Shown here in pieces: positions 1 to 7,961 of a stretch of 64,000 nucleotides of DNA. The stretch is from the NCBI RefSeq assembly GCF_001544575.2, contig NZ_FCNY02000008.1, positions 333,236 to 397,235 of the forward strand. The letters run 5' to 3'. The notes under the pieces are model-generated. The model saw only the letters and a program-made list of their open reading frames with translations, was not told where the DNA came from and searched no databases. The translations under genes were made by a program, and so were the position numbers. Source of the DNA: Caballeronia cordobensis (GTDB lineage Bacteria > Pseudomonadota > Gammaproteobacteria > Burkholderiales > Burkholderiaceae). The number at the start of each line of letters is the position of its first letter. Positions within the stretch are counted from its first letter, which is position 1.

Positions 1-57
1 AATGCCAGTTCACTCACCATGTGAACCACTTTACATATGAGAACATGAGGTCAGACG

Positions 58-657
58 ATGAACGAAGCACTGATGGAACGGCTCGCGATCCGCGAAGCGG
101 TTGAAAACTGGGCGGTCTGGCGCGATGCGGGCGACTGGGAACGCTTCGCCACGCTCTGGCATCCGCAAGGCGTGATGATGGCCACCTGGTTTCAGGGCAC
201 GGGCCCGGAGTTCATCCGCGTGACGCGCGAAGGATGGGCGCGCGGCGTGAGCATTCTGCATTTTCTCGGCGGCACGTCGATCGACGTGCAGGGCACGCGC
301 GCCATCGCCCAGACGAAGATGACCATCTCGCAGCGCGGCGATGTGGACGGTCATCGTTGCGACGTCGTCTGCACCGGACGCTTCTACGACTTCTACGAGA
401 AAGTGAACGGTGAATGGCTCTTGCGCTTGCGTCAGCCGATCTATGAAAAGGACCGCGTGGACCCGGTCGAAACGGGCGTCAGGCTGAACCTCGATCCCGA
501 GATTCTTGGACGCTTTCCCGAGGGTTATCGTCATCTCGCGTATATCCAGACGAAGATCGGCTATCAGGTCAAGCGCGATATGCCGGGCTTGACGGGGCCG
601 GTCGTCGAGGCGCTCTACGCGCGCGGGCGAACGTGGCTCGAAACGGGACAGCTGTGA
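58..657 (+). CDS. NTF2/SnoaL-like small-fold protein
   Basis: A 199-aa protein whose first ~130 residues look like the SnoaL/NTF2 cone fold: an N-terminal helical segment with AIREAVENWAVWRDAGDWE, then a FATLWHPQGV strand-turn typical of the family, and a later RFYDFYEKVNGEWLLRLR strand pair. Such folds serve as dehydratases, cyclases, isomerases or small dioxygenase subunits, so the fold does not fix the reaction. The ATG follows GAGGTCAGACG, an acceptable ribosome site. Its stop overlaps the start of the maleylacetate reductase gene by one base, so the two are probably co-translated and it likely acts in the same aromatic pathway, perhaps on an upstream intermediate. I see no catalytic signature that would name a substrate. 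Confidence 0.75.
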   Translation: MNEALMERLAIREAVENWAVWRDAGDWERFATLWHPQGVMMATWFQGTGPEFIRVTREGWARGVSILHFLGGTSIDVQGTRAIAQTKMTISQRGDVDGHRCDVVCTGRFYDFYEKVNGEWLLRLRQPIYEKDRVDPVETGVRLNLDPEILGRFPEGYRHLAYIQTKIGYQVKRDMPGLTGPVVEALYARGRTWLETGQL

Positions 658-1730
658 TGACTCGCGAAGTCCATGCGTTCGTCTACTCGGCGTTGCCGAG
701 CCGCGTGATCTTCGGCGCGGGGCGTCGCGCGGATGTGGCCGCCGAACTCGCGCGGCTCGGTTGTGCGCGTCCCTTGATCGTTACGACGCACGATCAGCGC
801 ATGCTTGGCGAAGCGCTCGCACATCCATTTCGTGATGCAACCCTCTTCTCCGATGCAACGATGCACACGCCCTGGGACGTCACGCAACGCGCTCTGCACG
901 AAACCGCACGTGCCCGCGCGGATTGTGTGGTCGCGATAGGCGGCGGATCGTCGATCGGTTTGTCTAAAGCGATCGCGTTACAAACAGACTTACCCCAGAT
1001 CGTGCTGCCGACGACTTACGCCGGGTCCGAGGTCACGCCGATCATCGGCGAAACACGCGACGGTGAAAAGCGCACGCAACGCACGCCGAAGGTGCTGCCC
1101 GAAGTCGTGATATACGACGTCGAACTCACGTTGAGTTTGCCGCTCGCGATGAGCGTCGCGAGCGGGCTCAATGCCATTGCGCATGCAGTCGAAGCGCTTT
1201 ACGCGGAAGACCGCAACCCGATCACATCGATGATGGCGGAAGACGCCATTGCGTCGCTGGCGAAGGCGTTGCCTAACATTGCGCATACGTCCGATTCCAT
1301 CGATGCAAGACGGCTCGCGCAATATGGCGCATGGCTTGGGGGAACGTGCCTCGGCATGGTCGGCATGGGACTGCATCACAAAATCTGTCACGTACTCGGT
1401 GGCACTTTCGATTTGCCGCACGCGCAAACGCATGCCGTGATGCTCGCACATGTCGTTGCCTATAACGCGGCCGCTGCACCGCACGCCATGACATCGATCG
1501 CGCGTGCCTTGCATACGAAGGACGCATGGAGCGGTTTGCACGATCTTGCGAAATCGCTCGGCGCGCCGCTTTCGCTCGAGGCGCTCGGCATGCCTGAAGC
1601 GGGCATCGATCACGCGCTCGAACTCGTCATGCGCAACGCGTATTCGAACCCACGCGCACCCGAGGCGCGCGCGCTGCGTATCATGCTCGAGCGTGCATGG
1701 AAAGGCGAGCCACCCGCGACGGCCGATTGA
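657..1730 (+). CDS. macA: Maleylacetate reductase
   Basis: Iron-containing alcohol-dehydrogenase-fold enzyme of about 357 aa, the usual length for maleylacetate reductase, which reduces maleylacetate to 3-oxoadipate with NAD(P)H. The N-terminus has the family pattern RVIFGAGRRADVAAEL. The nucleotide-binding loop IGGGSSIGLSKAIAL lies near residue 90. The characteristic GMGLHHKICHVLGGTFDLPH and HAVMLAHVVAYN segments lie in the C-terminal helical domain. I chose the ATG at 657, inside the preceding stop, over an in-frame upstream ATG because it overlaps the previous gene as in coupled operons and begins the conserved sequence. With the next gene it forms the lower hydroxyquinol pathway. Confidence 0.92.
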   Translation: MTREVHAFVYSALPSRVIFGAGRRADVAAELARLGCARPLIVTTHDQRMLGEALAHPFRDATLFSDATMHTPWDVTQRALHETARARADCVVAIGGGSSIGLSKAIALQTDLPQIVLPTTYAGSEVTPIIGETRDGEKRTQRTPKVLPEVVIYDVELTLSLPLAMSVASGLNAIAHAVEALYAEDRNPITSMMAEDAIASLAKALPNIAHTSDSIDARRLAQYGAWLGGTCLGMVGMGLHHKICHVLGGTFDLPHAQTHAVMLAHVVAYNAAAAPHAMTSIARALHTKDAWSGLHDLAKSLGAPLSLEALGMPEAGIDHALELVMRNAYSNPRAPEARALRIMLERAWKGEPPATAD

Positions 1731-1739
1731 GGAAACATC

Positions 1740-2606
1740 ATGCGAAACTTCAACGAAGACAACATCACGCAGGCGGTGCTCGAACGTCTGAGCCATTGCG
1801 CCGATGCGCGCACGCGTCAAATCAGCGAAGCACTCGTGCGTCATCTGCATGCGTTCGTCAAAGAGATCGAGCCGAGCGAAGCGGAATGGACGAGCGCTAT
1901 CACGTTTCTCACGCGCACCGGGCAAATGTGCTCCGACACGCGGCAAGAGTTCATTCTGCTTTCGGATACGCTCGGCGTTTCCATGCTCGTCGATGCAATC
2001 AATCATCGCTTTGCGGGCAACGCGACGGAAACGACCGTGCTCGGGCCGTTCTATGTCGAAGAAGCGCAAGATCTTCCGCTCGGCGCGTACATCTCGCATG
2101 CGTCGGATGGCCCGCCAATGATCGTCGAAGGCAGCGTCTTCGATACGCGCGGCGAACCGGTCGCGAATGCGCTCATCGAAACATGGCACGCGGACGACCA
2201 CGGTTTTTACGACGTTCAACGGGCCACTGGAAAGGGCGCACTCGACATGCGCGCGCGTTTTCACGCCGATGACGCGGGCCACTTTTGGTATCGCTCCATC
2301 GTGCCGGTTCCGTATCCGGTTCCGAACGATGGTCCCGTCGGCAAGATGCTCGATGCGCAAGGCCGTCATCCGTATCGGCCCGCGCATGTGCATTTCAAGG
2401 TGAGCGCGCCGGACTTCGAAACAATCGTGACGCACGTGTTTCTAGAGGGCGACGCGTATCTCGACTCGGATGTCGTGTTCGGCGTAAAAGATGCGTTGAT
2501 CGCGAAGCTGGAAACGGTCGAAGGCGCAACAAGTCTGGCCGGCCACCCAGTTACGCCCGGCACTGCGCGGCTTGCGTATCGATTCGTGCTGCCCGACAGC
2601 CGCTGA
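1740..2606 (+). CDS. Hydroxyquinol 1,2-dioxygenase (intradiol)
   Basis: Intradiol ring-cleavage dioxygenase of 288 aa that would open 1,2,4-trihydroxybenzene to maleylacetate, the substrate of the preceding gene product. The N-terminal dimerisation segment runs to about residue 95. LGPFYVE then opens the catalytic beta-sandwich. The four non-haem Fe(III) ligands are visible: Tyr157 in GFYDVQ, Tyr212 in HPYRPAHVH, and His216 and His218. The YPVPNDGPVG stretch is typical of hydroxyquinol rather than plain catechol dioxygenases. It sits 9 bases after the reductase stop. The substrate call is inferred from this sequence type and from pairing with maleylacetate reductase. Confidence 0.9.
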   Translation: MRNFNEDNITQAVLERLSHCADARTRQISEALVRHLHAFVKEIEPSEAEWTSAITFLTRTGQMCSDTRQEFILLSDTLGVSMLVDAINHRFAGNATETTVLGPFYVEEAQDLPLGAYISHASDGPPMIVEGSVFDTRGEPVANALIETWHADDHGFYDVQRATGKGALDMRARFHADDAGHFWYRSIVPVPYPVPNDGPVGKMLDAQGRHPYRPAHVHFKVSAPDFETIVTHVFLEGDAYLDSDVVFGVKDALIAKLETVEGATSLAGHPVTPGTARLAYRFVLPDSR

Positions 2607-2623
2607 TTCCCCTGGAGCGAACC

Positions 2624-3421
2624 ATGCACAAGCTGTCCTTGCATCACCTCACCATGCTCGACGCGCATCCGCTTCAGCTCGTCGATGCCGCGCACGCAGG
2701 CGGCTTCGACTATTACGGCCTGCGCGTTGTCGCGCCGACGGCGGCAGATAGCATCGTCGATGTCGCGCATGACCCCGCACTGATCCGCGAACTCGCCGCG
2801 CGCATGGACGCGACCGGCGTACGCCTGCTCGATATCGAAGCGATCTGGCTGCAGGAGAGCACGCGCATCGACGCGTTGTTGCCGGCGCTGGAAGCGGGTC
2901 ATCGTCTCGGGGCGAAGCATGTGCTCGCCGTCGGTTACGACGATGACCGCGCGCGGCTCATCGACAACTTCTGCGCGCTGTGCGAAGCGGCCGCACGCTT
3001 CGACATGACCGTGGGCCTCGAACTCATCACGTACTGCGCAATCGGCACGTTAAGCGACGCGCTCGCCACGATTCACGCGAGCGCTCAGCCGAACGCGCGC
3101 ATCCTGATCGATGCATTGCAGTTTTTCCGATCCGGTGCGAGCGTGGATGACATCGATGGCATCGCGCCTCGACTCATCGAGTACATTCAGATTTGCGACG
3201 GACCGCGCGCGTCGCCGGTATCGGTTGCGGAGCGGCGCATCGAGGCACGCACCGCGCGTCTTTTGCCCGGCGACGGTGAGCTTCCGCTTCACGCGATGCT
3301 CGCCAAGTTGCCGTCCGATCTGACGCTCGCCGTGGAAGCGCCGACACTCGCATTGCGCGGCTTGCCCTTCGATGAGCAAGCGCGCAATGTCATGGAGAAG
3401 ATGAAGCGCTTCCTCGAATAA
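2624..3421 (+). CDS. Sugar-phosphate isomerase/epimerase-family TIM barrel
   Basis: About 265 aa with the xylose-isomerase-like/AP-endonuclease-2 TIM-barrel layout: strand 1 LSLHHLTMLDAHP, the DIEAIWLQ strand, an AVGYDD strand, GLELITYCAIGTL, a RILIDALQFFRSGA segment and a C-terminal LAVEAPTLA strand, with acidic residues (E, D) at the usual metal positions. The open frame extends upstream into the dioxygenase gene, but the ATG at 2624 is preceded by a good CTGGAGCG site and begins the barrel, so I start there. Members isomerise sugars, inosose or hydroxy acids. In this operon it may process an aromatic-derived or ring-opened intermediate, but no substrate can be assigned from sequence. Confidence 0.8.
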   Translation: MHKLSLHHLTMLDAHPLQLVDAAHAGGFDYYGLRVVAPTAADSIVDVAHDPALIRELAARMDATGVRLLDIEAIWLQESTRIDALLPALEAGHRLGAKHVLAVGYDDDRARLIDNFCALCEAAARFDMTVGLELITYCAIGTLSDALATIHASAQPNARILIDALQFFRSGASVDDIDGIAPRLIEYIQICDGPRASPVSVAERRIEARTARLLPGDGELPLHAMLAKLPSDLTLAVEAPTLALRGLPFDEQARNVMEKMKRFLE

Positions 3422-3426
3422 CGCGC

Positions 3427-4206
3427 TTATTCCGCGAGATATTGGCGCTGAATGCGCGCGGCCGACGCCTTCAGAATCGCGACCGAACGCTCGCCCACTT
3501 CCGCGGAAAAGCGCACGGCGGGGATCGCGAGATTCAGCGAGCCGAGCGGAAAGCCGGTCGATGACAAGATGGGCACGCCGATGCCGACGATGCCCGGCGT
3601 GTACTCTTCCATCGACTGGGCGAAGCCGTTCTTGCGCACGTCATCGAGTTCGGCGAGCAGCGCTTTTTTCGTCGCGATGGTGTGCTTCGTGAAGCGCTCG
3701 AACGACACGGCGCGCAGGTATTCGTTGCGCATCACGTCGGGTAAAAACGCGAGAACGGCCTTCCCGCCCGAGACCGCGTACAGCGGCGCGAGATCGCCGA
3801 GCCGCATATGCGACTGCAAACGCTGCTGACTCAGGACCGTCGCGACGACTTCGACCTCTTCGCCCTTCAGTTGATTCAGCGCGCAAGACTCCGCTGTTTG
3901 CTGCGTGATATCCGTAAGAACAGGCTCCGCGCACGCGATCAGATTGCGCATCTGATTCGACTGTTGCGCGAGCTTGAGAATTGCGTCCCCAAGCCGATAG
4001 CCCTTGGTTTCAGGCACGAAACGCAAATACCCGCGATCGTTGAGATTGCGAATGAGCTTCGTGAGACTGCTCTTCGGTATATCGAGCGCCTCCGCGATTT
4101 CCGCGTGCGACATCTCGCGGCCCCACCGTGCGAGCAACTCGAAAAGGTCGAGTACCCGATCCGCCGATTTGACCGTACCGCCCGCATCGACTTCTTCACG
4201 CGCCAT
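3427..4206 (-). CDS. IclR-family transcriptional regulator
   Basis: About 259 aa with an N-terminal winged helix (SADRVLDLFELLARW, then SHAEIAEALDIPKSSLTKLI) and a C-terminal GAF-like effector domain ending FPLGSLNLAIP. The frame is open 28 codons further upstream, but the ATG at 4206 has a perfect GAGGAG site eight bases before it and gives the standard IclR length. It converges on the hydroxyquinol operon with only five bases between stops. IclR proteins often control aromatic-acid operons, so it is the likely regulator of that cluster. This is an inference from position. Confidence 0.9.
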   Translation of the reverse strand: MAREEVDAGGTVKSADRVLDLFELLARWGREMSHAEIAEALDIPKSSLTKLIRNLNDRGYLRFVPETKGYRLGDAILKLAQQSNQMRNLIACAEPVLTDITQQTAESCALNQLKGEEVEVVATVLSQQRLQSHMRLGDLAPLYAVSGGKAVLAFLPDVMRNEYLRAVSFERFTKHTIATKKALLAELDDVRKNGFAQSMEEYTPGIVGIGVPILSSTGFPLGSLNLAIPAVRFSAEVGERSVAILKASAARIQRQYLAE

Positions 4207-4302
4207 TTCATGCTCCTCGTTCATATAGAGGAACAGTTTATCCCGTGAATTCATGCTGTCAAGGGTCGAAAGGTTGCAATTCATTCCCATGTAGAAACTC
4301 GA

Positions 4303-4445
4303 TCAATGCTTCGTTGCTGCATCGACGAACGCGGCGAGATCGCGATTGAAACGCTCAGGCGCTTCGATGAACGGCGCTTGTCCAGACGTCGGATAGAGCT
4401 AGAGCTTGCTCTGCGCGTTCGCATCTAGCCAGAACGGGCGCTTAC
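4303..4445 (-). pseudogene. 3' remnant of an alpha/beta-hydrolase gene
   Basis: On the minus strand this stretch encodes RPFWLDANAQSKL, an in-frame TAG, then LYPTSGQAPFIEAPERFN and RDLAAFVDA up to a TGA. This matches the end of alpha/beta hydrolases, where the catalytic His sits in a xGHxPxxExPxxFN motif. Here the His position reads Gln (SGQAPF). No upstream part of the gene remains, because the next sequence is the amidotransferase-like gene. It is a decayed tail, missing the nucleophile domain, with both a stop and a lost catalytic His. Confidence 0.6.
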
Positions 4446-4447
4446 GC

Positions 4448-5096
4448 TTATGAATGGCGCGCCGCCGCTTCCAGAAACGCAATCAGCAACGGATGCGGCG
4501 CGCCATCACGCGACGACAGTTCGGGATGCCCCTGCATGCCCGCAAAGAACGGATGCTTATCGGCCTCGATGGCTTCGGCGATCGAGCCGCTCTCGTCGTG
4601 CGCGCTGACGGTCACGCCGAGTGTCGCGAGCGGTGCTTCGAGCGCCGGATTGAGTCTGTAGCGATGATTACAGAGAATGCTCGCCTGCGTGCCGAGCATG
4701 GCCGCGATACGCGATCCCGGCACTAGGCCTATCGGCCGCAAGCCGGATCGATGCAACAACACGCCATCCTCGCCAACATGAATCGGCTCGAAGCTTGCGA
4801 CGCGCGCATCGGGCTGCGCTTCCATCAAGCCAATGTCGTCGCTCTTCAACGCGAGCCGCGCGATGGCCGTCGCCATTGACTGCATGCCGAGAGACAAACC
4901 CACGACCGGAATCGACGTCAGCCAGCCGAAACGCGCGGCCTCGATCTGTCCCGCCACGTGCCCCATATTCGCGCCGCTCGGCAAAAGAATGCCGTGTGCA
5001 TCGGCGAGCAAAGTTTCTGCGTTGTCGCGATCGATGTCCTGCGCCGCGATGAAGCGCACGTCGAGGTCGAAGCCGAGCACATCGGCGGCGTCACCC
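4448..5096 (-). pseudogene. Class-I glutamine-amidotransferase-like protein (CTP-synthase C-terminal type), frameshifted
   Basis: This is the larger, C-terminal part of a GATase-1-like domain resembling the CTP synthase glutaminase domain. The oxyanion-type GILLPSGAN turn, the nucleophile elbow GLSLGMQ, a CNHRYRLNP segment and the catalytic-type GHPELSS follow in the expected order. The elbow normally reads GICLGMQ; here the nucleophilic Cys is Ser, so ordinary glutaminase activity is not expected. The missing N-terminal strand (MTIALIGRDCDQ) is encoded just upstream in another frame, from an ATG at 5165. Removing one G from the GGG near 5094 would join the frames as LAALG-DAADVLGFDL. The gene therefore looks broken by a single-base insertion, unless it is a sequencing error. 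Confidence 0.65.
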
Positions 5097-5621
5097 GAGG
5101 GCGGCGAGCGTCGCGGGGTATTGCTGATGCTGGTCGCAGTCACGGCCTATCAGCGCAATCGTCATGGACGGCTCACTCGCGCGCGATGCAGCTTCTTCCG
5201 TGGATCGCCATCTTCCATAGCGATCCCGATGCGCTTGCAAAACCACGCCCGAACCATCTTCGACGAGCTGTGCGCTATCGGCTTGATGAACGACGCGCAA
5301 CATCTCCACGTCTTCGGCGCATTGCGTAGGAAACGCATCGAACGATTGCACGAGGAGCACGATATCGCGCGTGCGCGCCAACGCGAAAATTTCATCGCAT
5401 GGTTCGGCAGTGTCGGGCAGACCTGTGCGCGTGCGCCAGATCAGACCGCTCGCGAGTAACCGTCCATCCGCTGTAACGTGCTGATGCGCATCGGGAAACC
5501 GCTGTTCGTCGAAATGCACGCCTGTGCAGCGGAGCTCGGCATTCAAAGTCTGGGCGAACAACGCGGGAAGGGCGCCGAATTGCGCCGGCTCGGGGGTAGC
5601 ATCTTCGATGAGATAGAGCAT
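5091..5621 (-). CDS. Uncharacterised protein reading into the N-terminus of the amidotransferase-like domain
   Basis: An open frame of 176 codons from an ATG with a GGAGGG site. Residues 1-150 (MLYLIEDATPEPAQFGALPA onward) match no family I recognise. They are globular-looking, with no membrane segment. From an internal Met at 5165 the frame continues MTIALIGRDCDQHQQYPATL, which is the first strand of the downstream amidotransferase-like domain, and then stops at the frameshift. Either two genes have run together, or the unknown region and the amidotransferase domain were once one protein. A fragment of the same sequence (around 5181-5215) recurs near 50.48 kb. Confidence 0.45.
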   Translation of the reverse strand: MLYLIEDATPEPAQFGALPALFAQTLNAELRCTGVHFDEQRFPDAHQHVTADGRLLASGLIWRTRTGLPDTAEPCDEIFALARTRDIVLLVQSFDAFPTQCAEDVEMLRVVHQADSAQLVEDGSGVVLQAHRDRYGRWRSTEEAASRASEPSMTIALIGRDCDQHQQYPATLAALG

Positions 5622-5641
5622 GGAAGGCCCTCCGATAAAGA

Positions 5642-5672
5642 GAAAAACCCGCGACGTGGCACACGTGTCGCG
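5642..5672 (-). terminator. Probable intrinsic terminator
   Basis: On the minus strand CGCGAC (5667-5672) and GTCGCG (5650-5655) form a six-pair GC stem over a short loop, followed by GGGTTTTT. It lies just after the aminotransferase remnant's stop and before the ATG at 5621, so it would end transcription of the former aminotransferase gene. Confidence 0.55.
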
Positions 5673-5698
5673 AGCATGGCGTCTGATGCTTAGGCGCT

Positions 5699-5862
5699 TC
5701 AGACCGCGGTGACAGCGAGCACCAAGGCCGCACACGCGGTCTCGATGCGCCGGCACGCGTCGCGCAGCGTGGGCATCGGAACAGCATACGCGATCCGCAC
5801 ATGGTTCTCCACGCCGAACGCGCTGCAGTGCACCGCGCCGACATATGCCTCTCTAGCAGATA
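5699..5862 (-). pseudogene. 3' remnant of a class-I aminotransferase gene
   Basis: The minus strand encodes REAYVGAVHCSAFGVENHVR followed by IAYAVPMPTLRDACRRI before a TGA. This is the C-terminal signature of PLP-dependent aspartate-type aminotransferases (gSAFG..nhvRisyA...L.eac.Ri), including the arginine that binds the substrate carboxylate. Nothing upstream of about 5862 continues the fold, and the PLP-lysine domain is absent. It is a truncated relic, with its own terminator still in place downstream. Confidence 0.65.
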
Positions 5863-6044
5863 ATTGGCGAAGCATCAGGGAATTCCGGCGCACAATCCCA
5901 TAGAACGAACGCTGGCAATCGGGGCGACGTCTTCGATCGAACTGACTTGTTCTGGTCGATGGCAGTACGGAAGTCAGGCGCATGCCGGCGCGCACCGTGC
6001 CGGCCTGACCGCGACGCGCAAGCTTTCCCTTCCAGGAGCTGATC

Positions 6045-6953
6045 GTGACCGAACTTCTAAAGGTCATCGTATGGCCCGTGACTATCGTCTTCCTCGTCTT
6101 CAAGCTGCGTGACCCGCTCATTGCGCTGATCACGGCGATTGGCCAACGCGCCACCCGATTCAAGATCTTGCAGTTCGAAATCGAGCTGGGCGCGCTGGTG
6201 CCTGCTAGTCCGTCGCTCGCGATGTCCGCGGAGGCATTGCAGCAGGCTGTTGTCCAGGAGAGCGGAACGACGTTCATCGTACAGGGCATCACGAAGTCAG
6301 CCGCGGCTGACTATGTGCTCGTTGCGTTAGGCAACGACGATCAGCATGCCTGGCTCAGCTCTCGTTTGTTCCTTCTTTCTGTCCTGATCGACCGAAATCG
6401 AGTCGTGCGCTGCATCGTGTTTACAGGTGAACACGGCGGCTTCATCGGCGCGGCGTCGCCCCGCGACGTGCGTGCAGCGCTCGGGGCCAGATTTCCGGAG
6501 TACGAACGTGCACTGCTCGCTGCGTATGGAATGGCCTCGACGCTTCCTCTGGACGAGCTCCGCAACGGCGATCTGAGCGAGGCTGCTCTCACCAGGATCG
6601 CCACCGGCTTTTTGTCGAACAGCGGAATCACGCAGAACAATGAGCCGGCGTCGCCTCATTCGGGGTGGCTGTATCTCGATCGCTCTGCGAAACCGGGAGC
6701 GCCGTCGACATGGGAGCTGGCGGAGCACATTACCGCCGGCGGTTTGCGAACGCTGCTCGGAGACCGGCTCGGCAAGGGGCGCGTGGTCGGCGCGGCAGGG
6801 ACCGTCCCGGATCCTGATTCAGCGCGCGCAATCATCAATCAGCCCGGCGTTTTCGTGGCGCTCGTAAGCAGCTCGGGCGAGTTCAGGGAACTCTGCGATA
6901 GAACCGCCATTGCTGACAGGCTTAGCCGGAGCGCAGCGCACGCGGCTTCATGA
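6045..6953 (+). CDS. Membrane-anchored protein of unknown function
   Basis: 302 aa starting at a GTG preceded by CAGGAG. Residues 4-36 form one hydrophobic segment (VIVWPVTIVFLVFKLRDPLI), followed by a cytoplasmic-type region with no family I recognise. The soluble part alternates strands and helices (FIVQGITKSAAADYVLVALG; RVVRCIVFTGEHGGFIGA) and ends with an alpha-helical tail. It is convergent with the end of the eCIS operon and has no obvious operon partner. Nothing in it suggests a structural injection-system part; a link to that system would rest only on adjacency. Confidence 0.65.
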   Translation: MTELLKVIVWPVTIVFLVFKLRDPLIALITAIGQRATRFKILQFEIELGALVPASPSLAMSAEALQQAVVQESGTTFIVQGITKSAAADYVLVALGNDDQHAWLSSRLFLLSVLIDRNRVVRCIVFTGEHGGFIGAASPRDVRAALGARFPEYERALLAAYGMASTLPLDELRNGDLSEAALTRIATGFLSNSGITQNNEPASPHSGWLYLDRSAKPGAPSTWELAEHITAGGLRTLLGDRLGKGRVVGAAGTVPDPDSARAIINQPGVFVALVSSSGEFRELCDRTAIADRLSRSAAHAAS

Positions 6954-6975
6954 GCATCCGGCTTTGGTACGTGCG

Positions 6976-7125
6976 TTATGAGGCAAGCTCCACCAGCCGC
7001 AGCACGTCGATGCGTTCACCGCGCGAGATGAGTTCGTCCAGGATGCCGGCCTCCGCCGGATTGCTGAGTACGTCGGACTCCTTGATGATCGAAAGCAGTC
7101 GGTCGAGTTTCGTTACGTCGGCTCA
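6976..7125 (-). pseudogene. Start-less coding fragment after the eCIS operon
   Basis: The minus strand stays open after a TGA and reads VTKLDRLLSIIKESDVLSNP then AEAGILDELISRGERIDVL to a TAA. The composition is protein-like (amphipathic helices) and it lies in the same frame as the last eCIS gene, beyond three stops. No ATG, GTG or TTG begins it. I do not recognise the family. It could be the 3' end of a lost gene or a former C-terminal extension of the neighbour. Confidence 0.3.
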
Positions 7126-7158
7126 GCGGGATCATGCAACCCGCACCGGCCCCGCCGC

Positions 7159-7950
7159 TCAAGTCAGGCTCAGCAGCGCGGTCTGCAGGCGCTGCGTCGA
7201 AAGCAGCACGCGCCGGTCGGCGTAGCTCACCTGCAGCGGCGCCTGGCCCGATCCCGCGGCGCCGGCGGCATCCTGTGCGGGCAGCAACACGGTCGCAAGC
7301 ACCACCCACGGATCGCTGACGCATTCCGGGCAGGGCGGGGCCGGCATCGTCAACAGCCTGCGCAGCAGTTCGGGCGGAGACTTGAGCAGCGTGTCGCGCC
7401 AGGCCTCGTCGTCCTTGTGGGCCGCGACGTGTGAATCCGGCAGCGTCCACAGCACCTTGATCTCGAACGCATCGCGAATGCGCGAGTACTCGCACGACGT
7501 CTCGTCGCAGCCACAGCCCGCAGGATGAACCTTGACGGGCCGCGAATGGCACTCGGCATAGCGCACCGCGATGTAGGCCTTGCGCTCGCGCGAACCGGTG
7601 CCCGGCATCTCGCCCACGGGCGGGCAGGGCCAGCGCACGATGCAGGGTTCGGGTATCGCACCTAGCTTGAGATCGACGCTCACGCACCGGTCGATCGAGA
7701 TATCGTCGCCCTGCGGGTCCACCACGTAGCCTGGACACACGCGCACGGTCCAGTCCTGCGCCTTGTCCACGGGCTCGACCGTGCAGCCGCACACCACGCC
7801 CCATCCATGCAGATAGCGGTTGTGCCGGCGCAGTTTTTCGCGGAAGTACGCCTGCTCGGTGCGCATGTCGTCGGCGGTGAGCAACTGGCGGCTGAAGTAG
7901 CGCAGCCGCTCGAGCGGATCGGTGGTGCAGTCGCAGGGTAGTTCGGACAT
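7159..7950 (-). CDS. eCIS-associated cysteine-rich protein, paralogue A of the EQxY family
   Basis: 263 aa with a GAGGAG ribosome site. The N-terminus reads RLRYFSRQLLTADDMRTEQ then YLHGWGVVCGCTV, matching the openings of the gene products at 7962-9470 and 11602-13008. This copy is rich in paired cysteines (CDC, CGC, CGCDETSC, PPCPEC), which suggests bound metal or disulphides. It is the last complete gene of the eCIS operon, 11 bases after its neighbour. Related proteins occur in other eCIS loci beside baseplate and fibre genes, but I know of no proven role. Its position suggests a baseplate-periphery, fibre or cargo-adaptor part. Confidence 0.7.
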   Translation of the reverse strand: MSELPCDCTTDPLERLRYFSRQLLTADDMRTEQAYFREKLRRHNRYLHGWGVVCGCTVEPVDKAQDWTVRVCPGYVVDPQGDDISIDRCVSVDLKLGAIPEPCIVRWPCPPVGEMPGTGSRERKAYIAVRYAECHSRPVKVHPAGCGCDETSCEYSRIRDAFEIKVLWTLPDSHVAAHKDDEAWRDTLLKSPPELLRRLLTMPAPPCPECVSDPWVVLATVLLPAQDAAGAAGSGQAPLQVSYADRRVLLSTQRLQTALLSLT

Positions 7951-7961
7951 GGCGGTCTCCT

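Noticed and set aside
990..2435. A 481-aa minus-strand frame over the reductase and dioxygenase genes
   Set aside because: Antisense to two clear enzymes; composition is mirror-frame.
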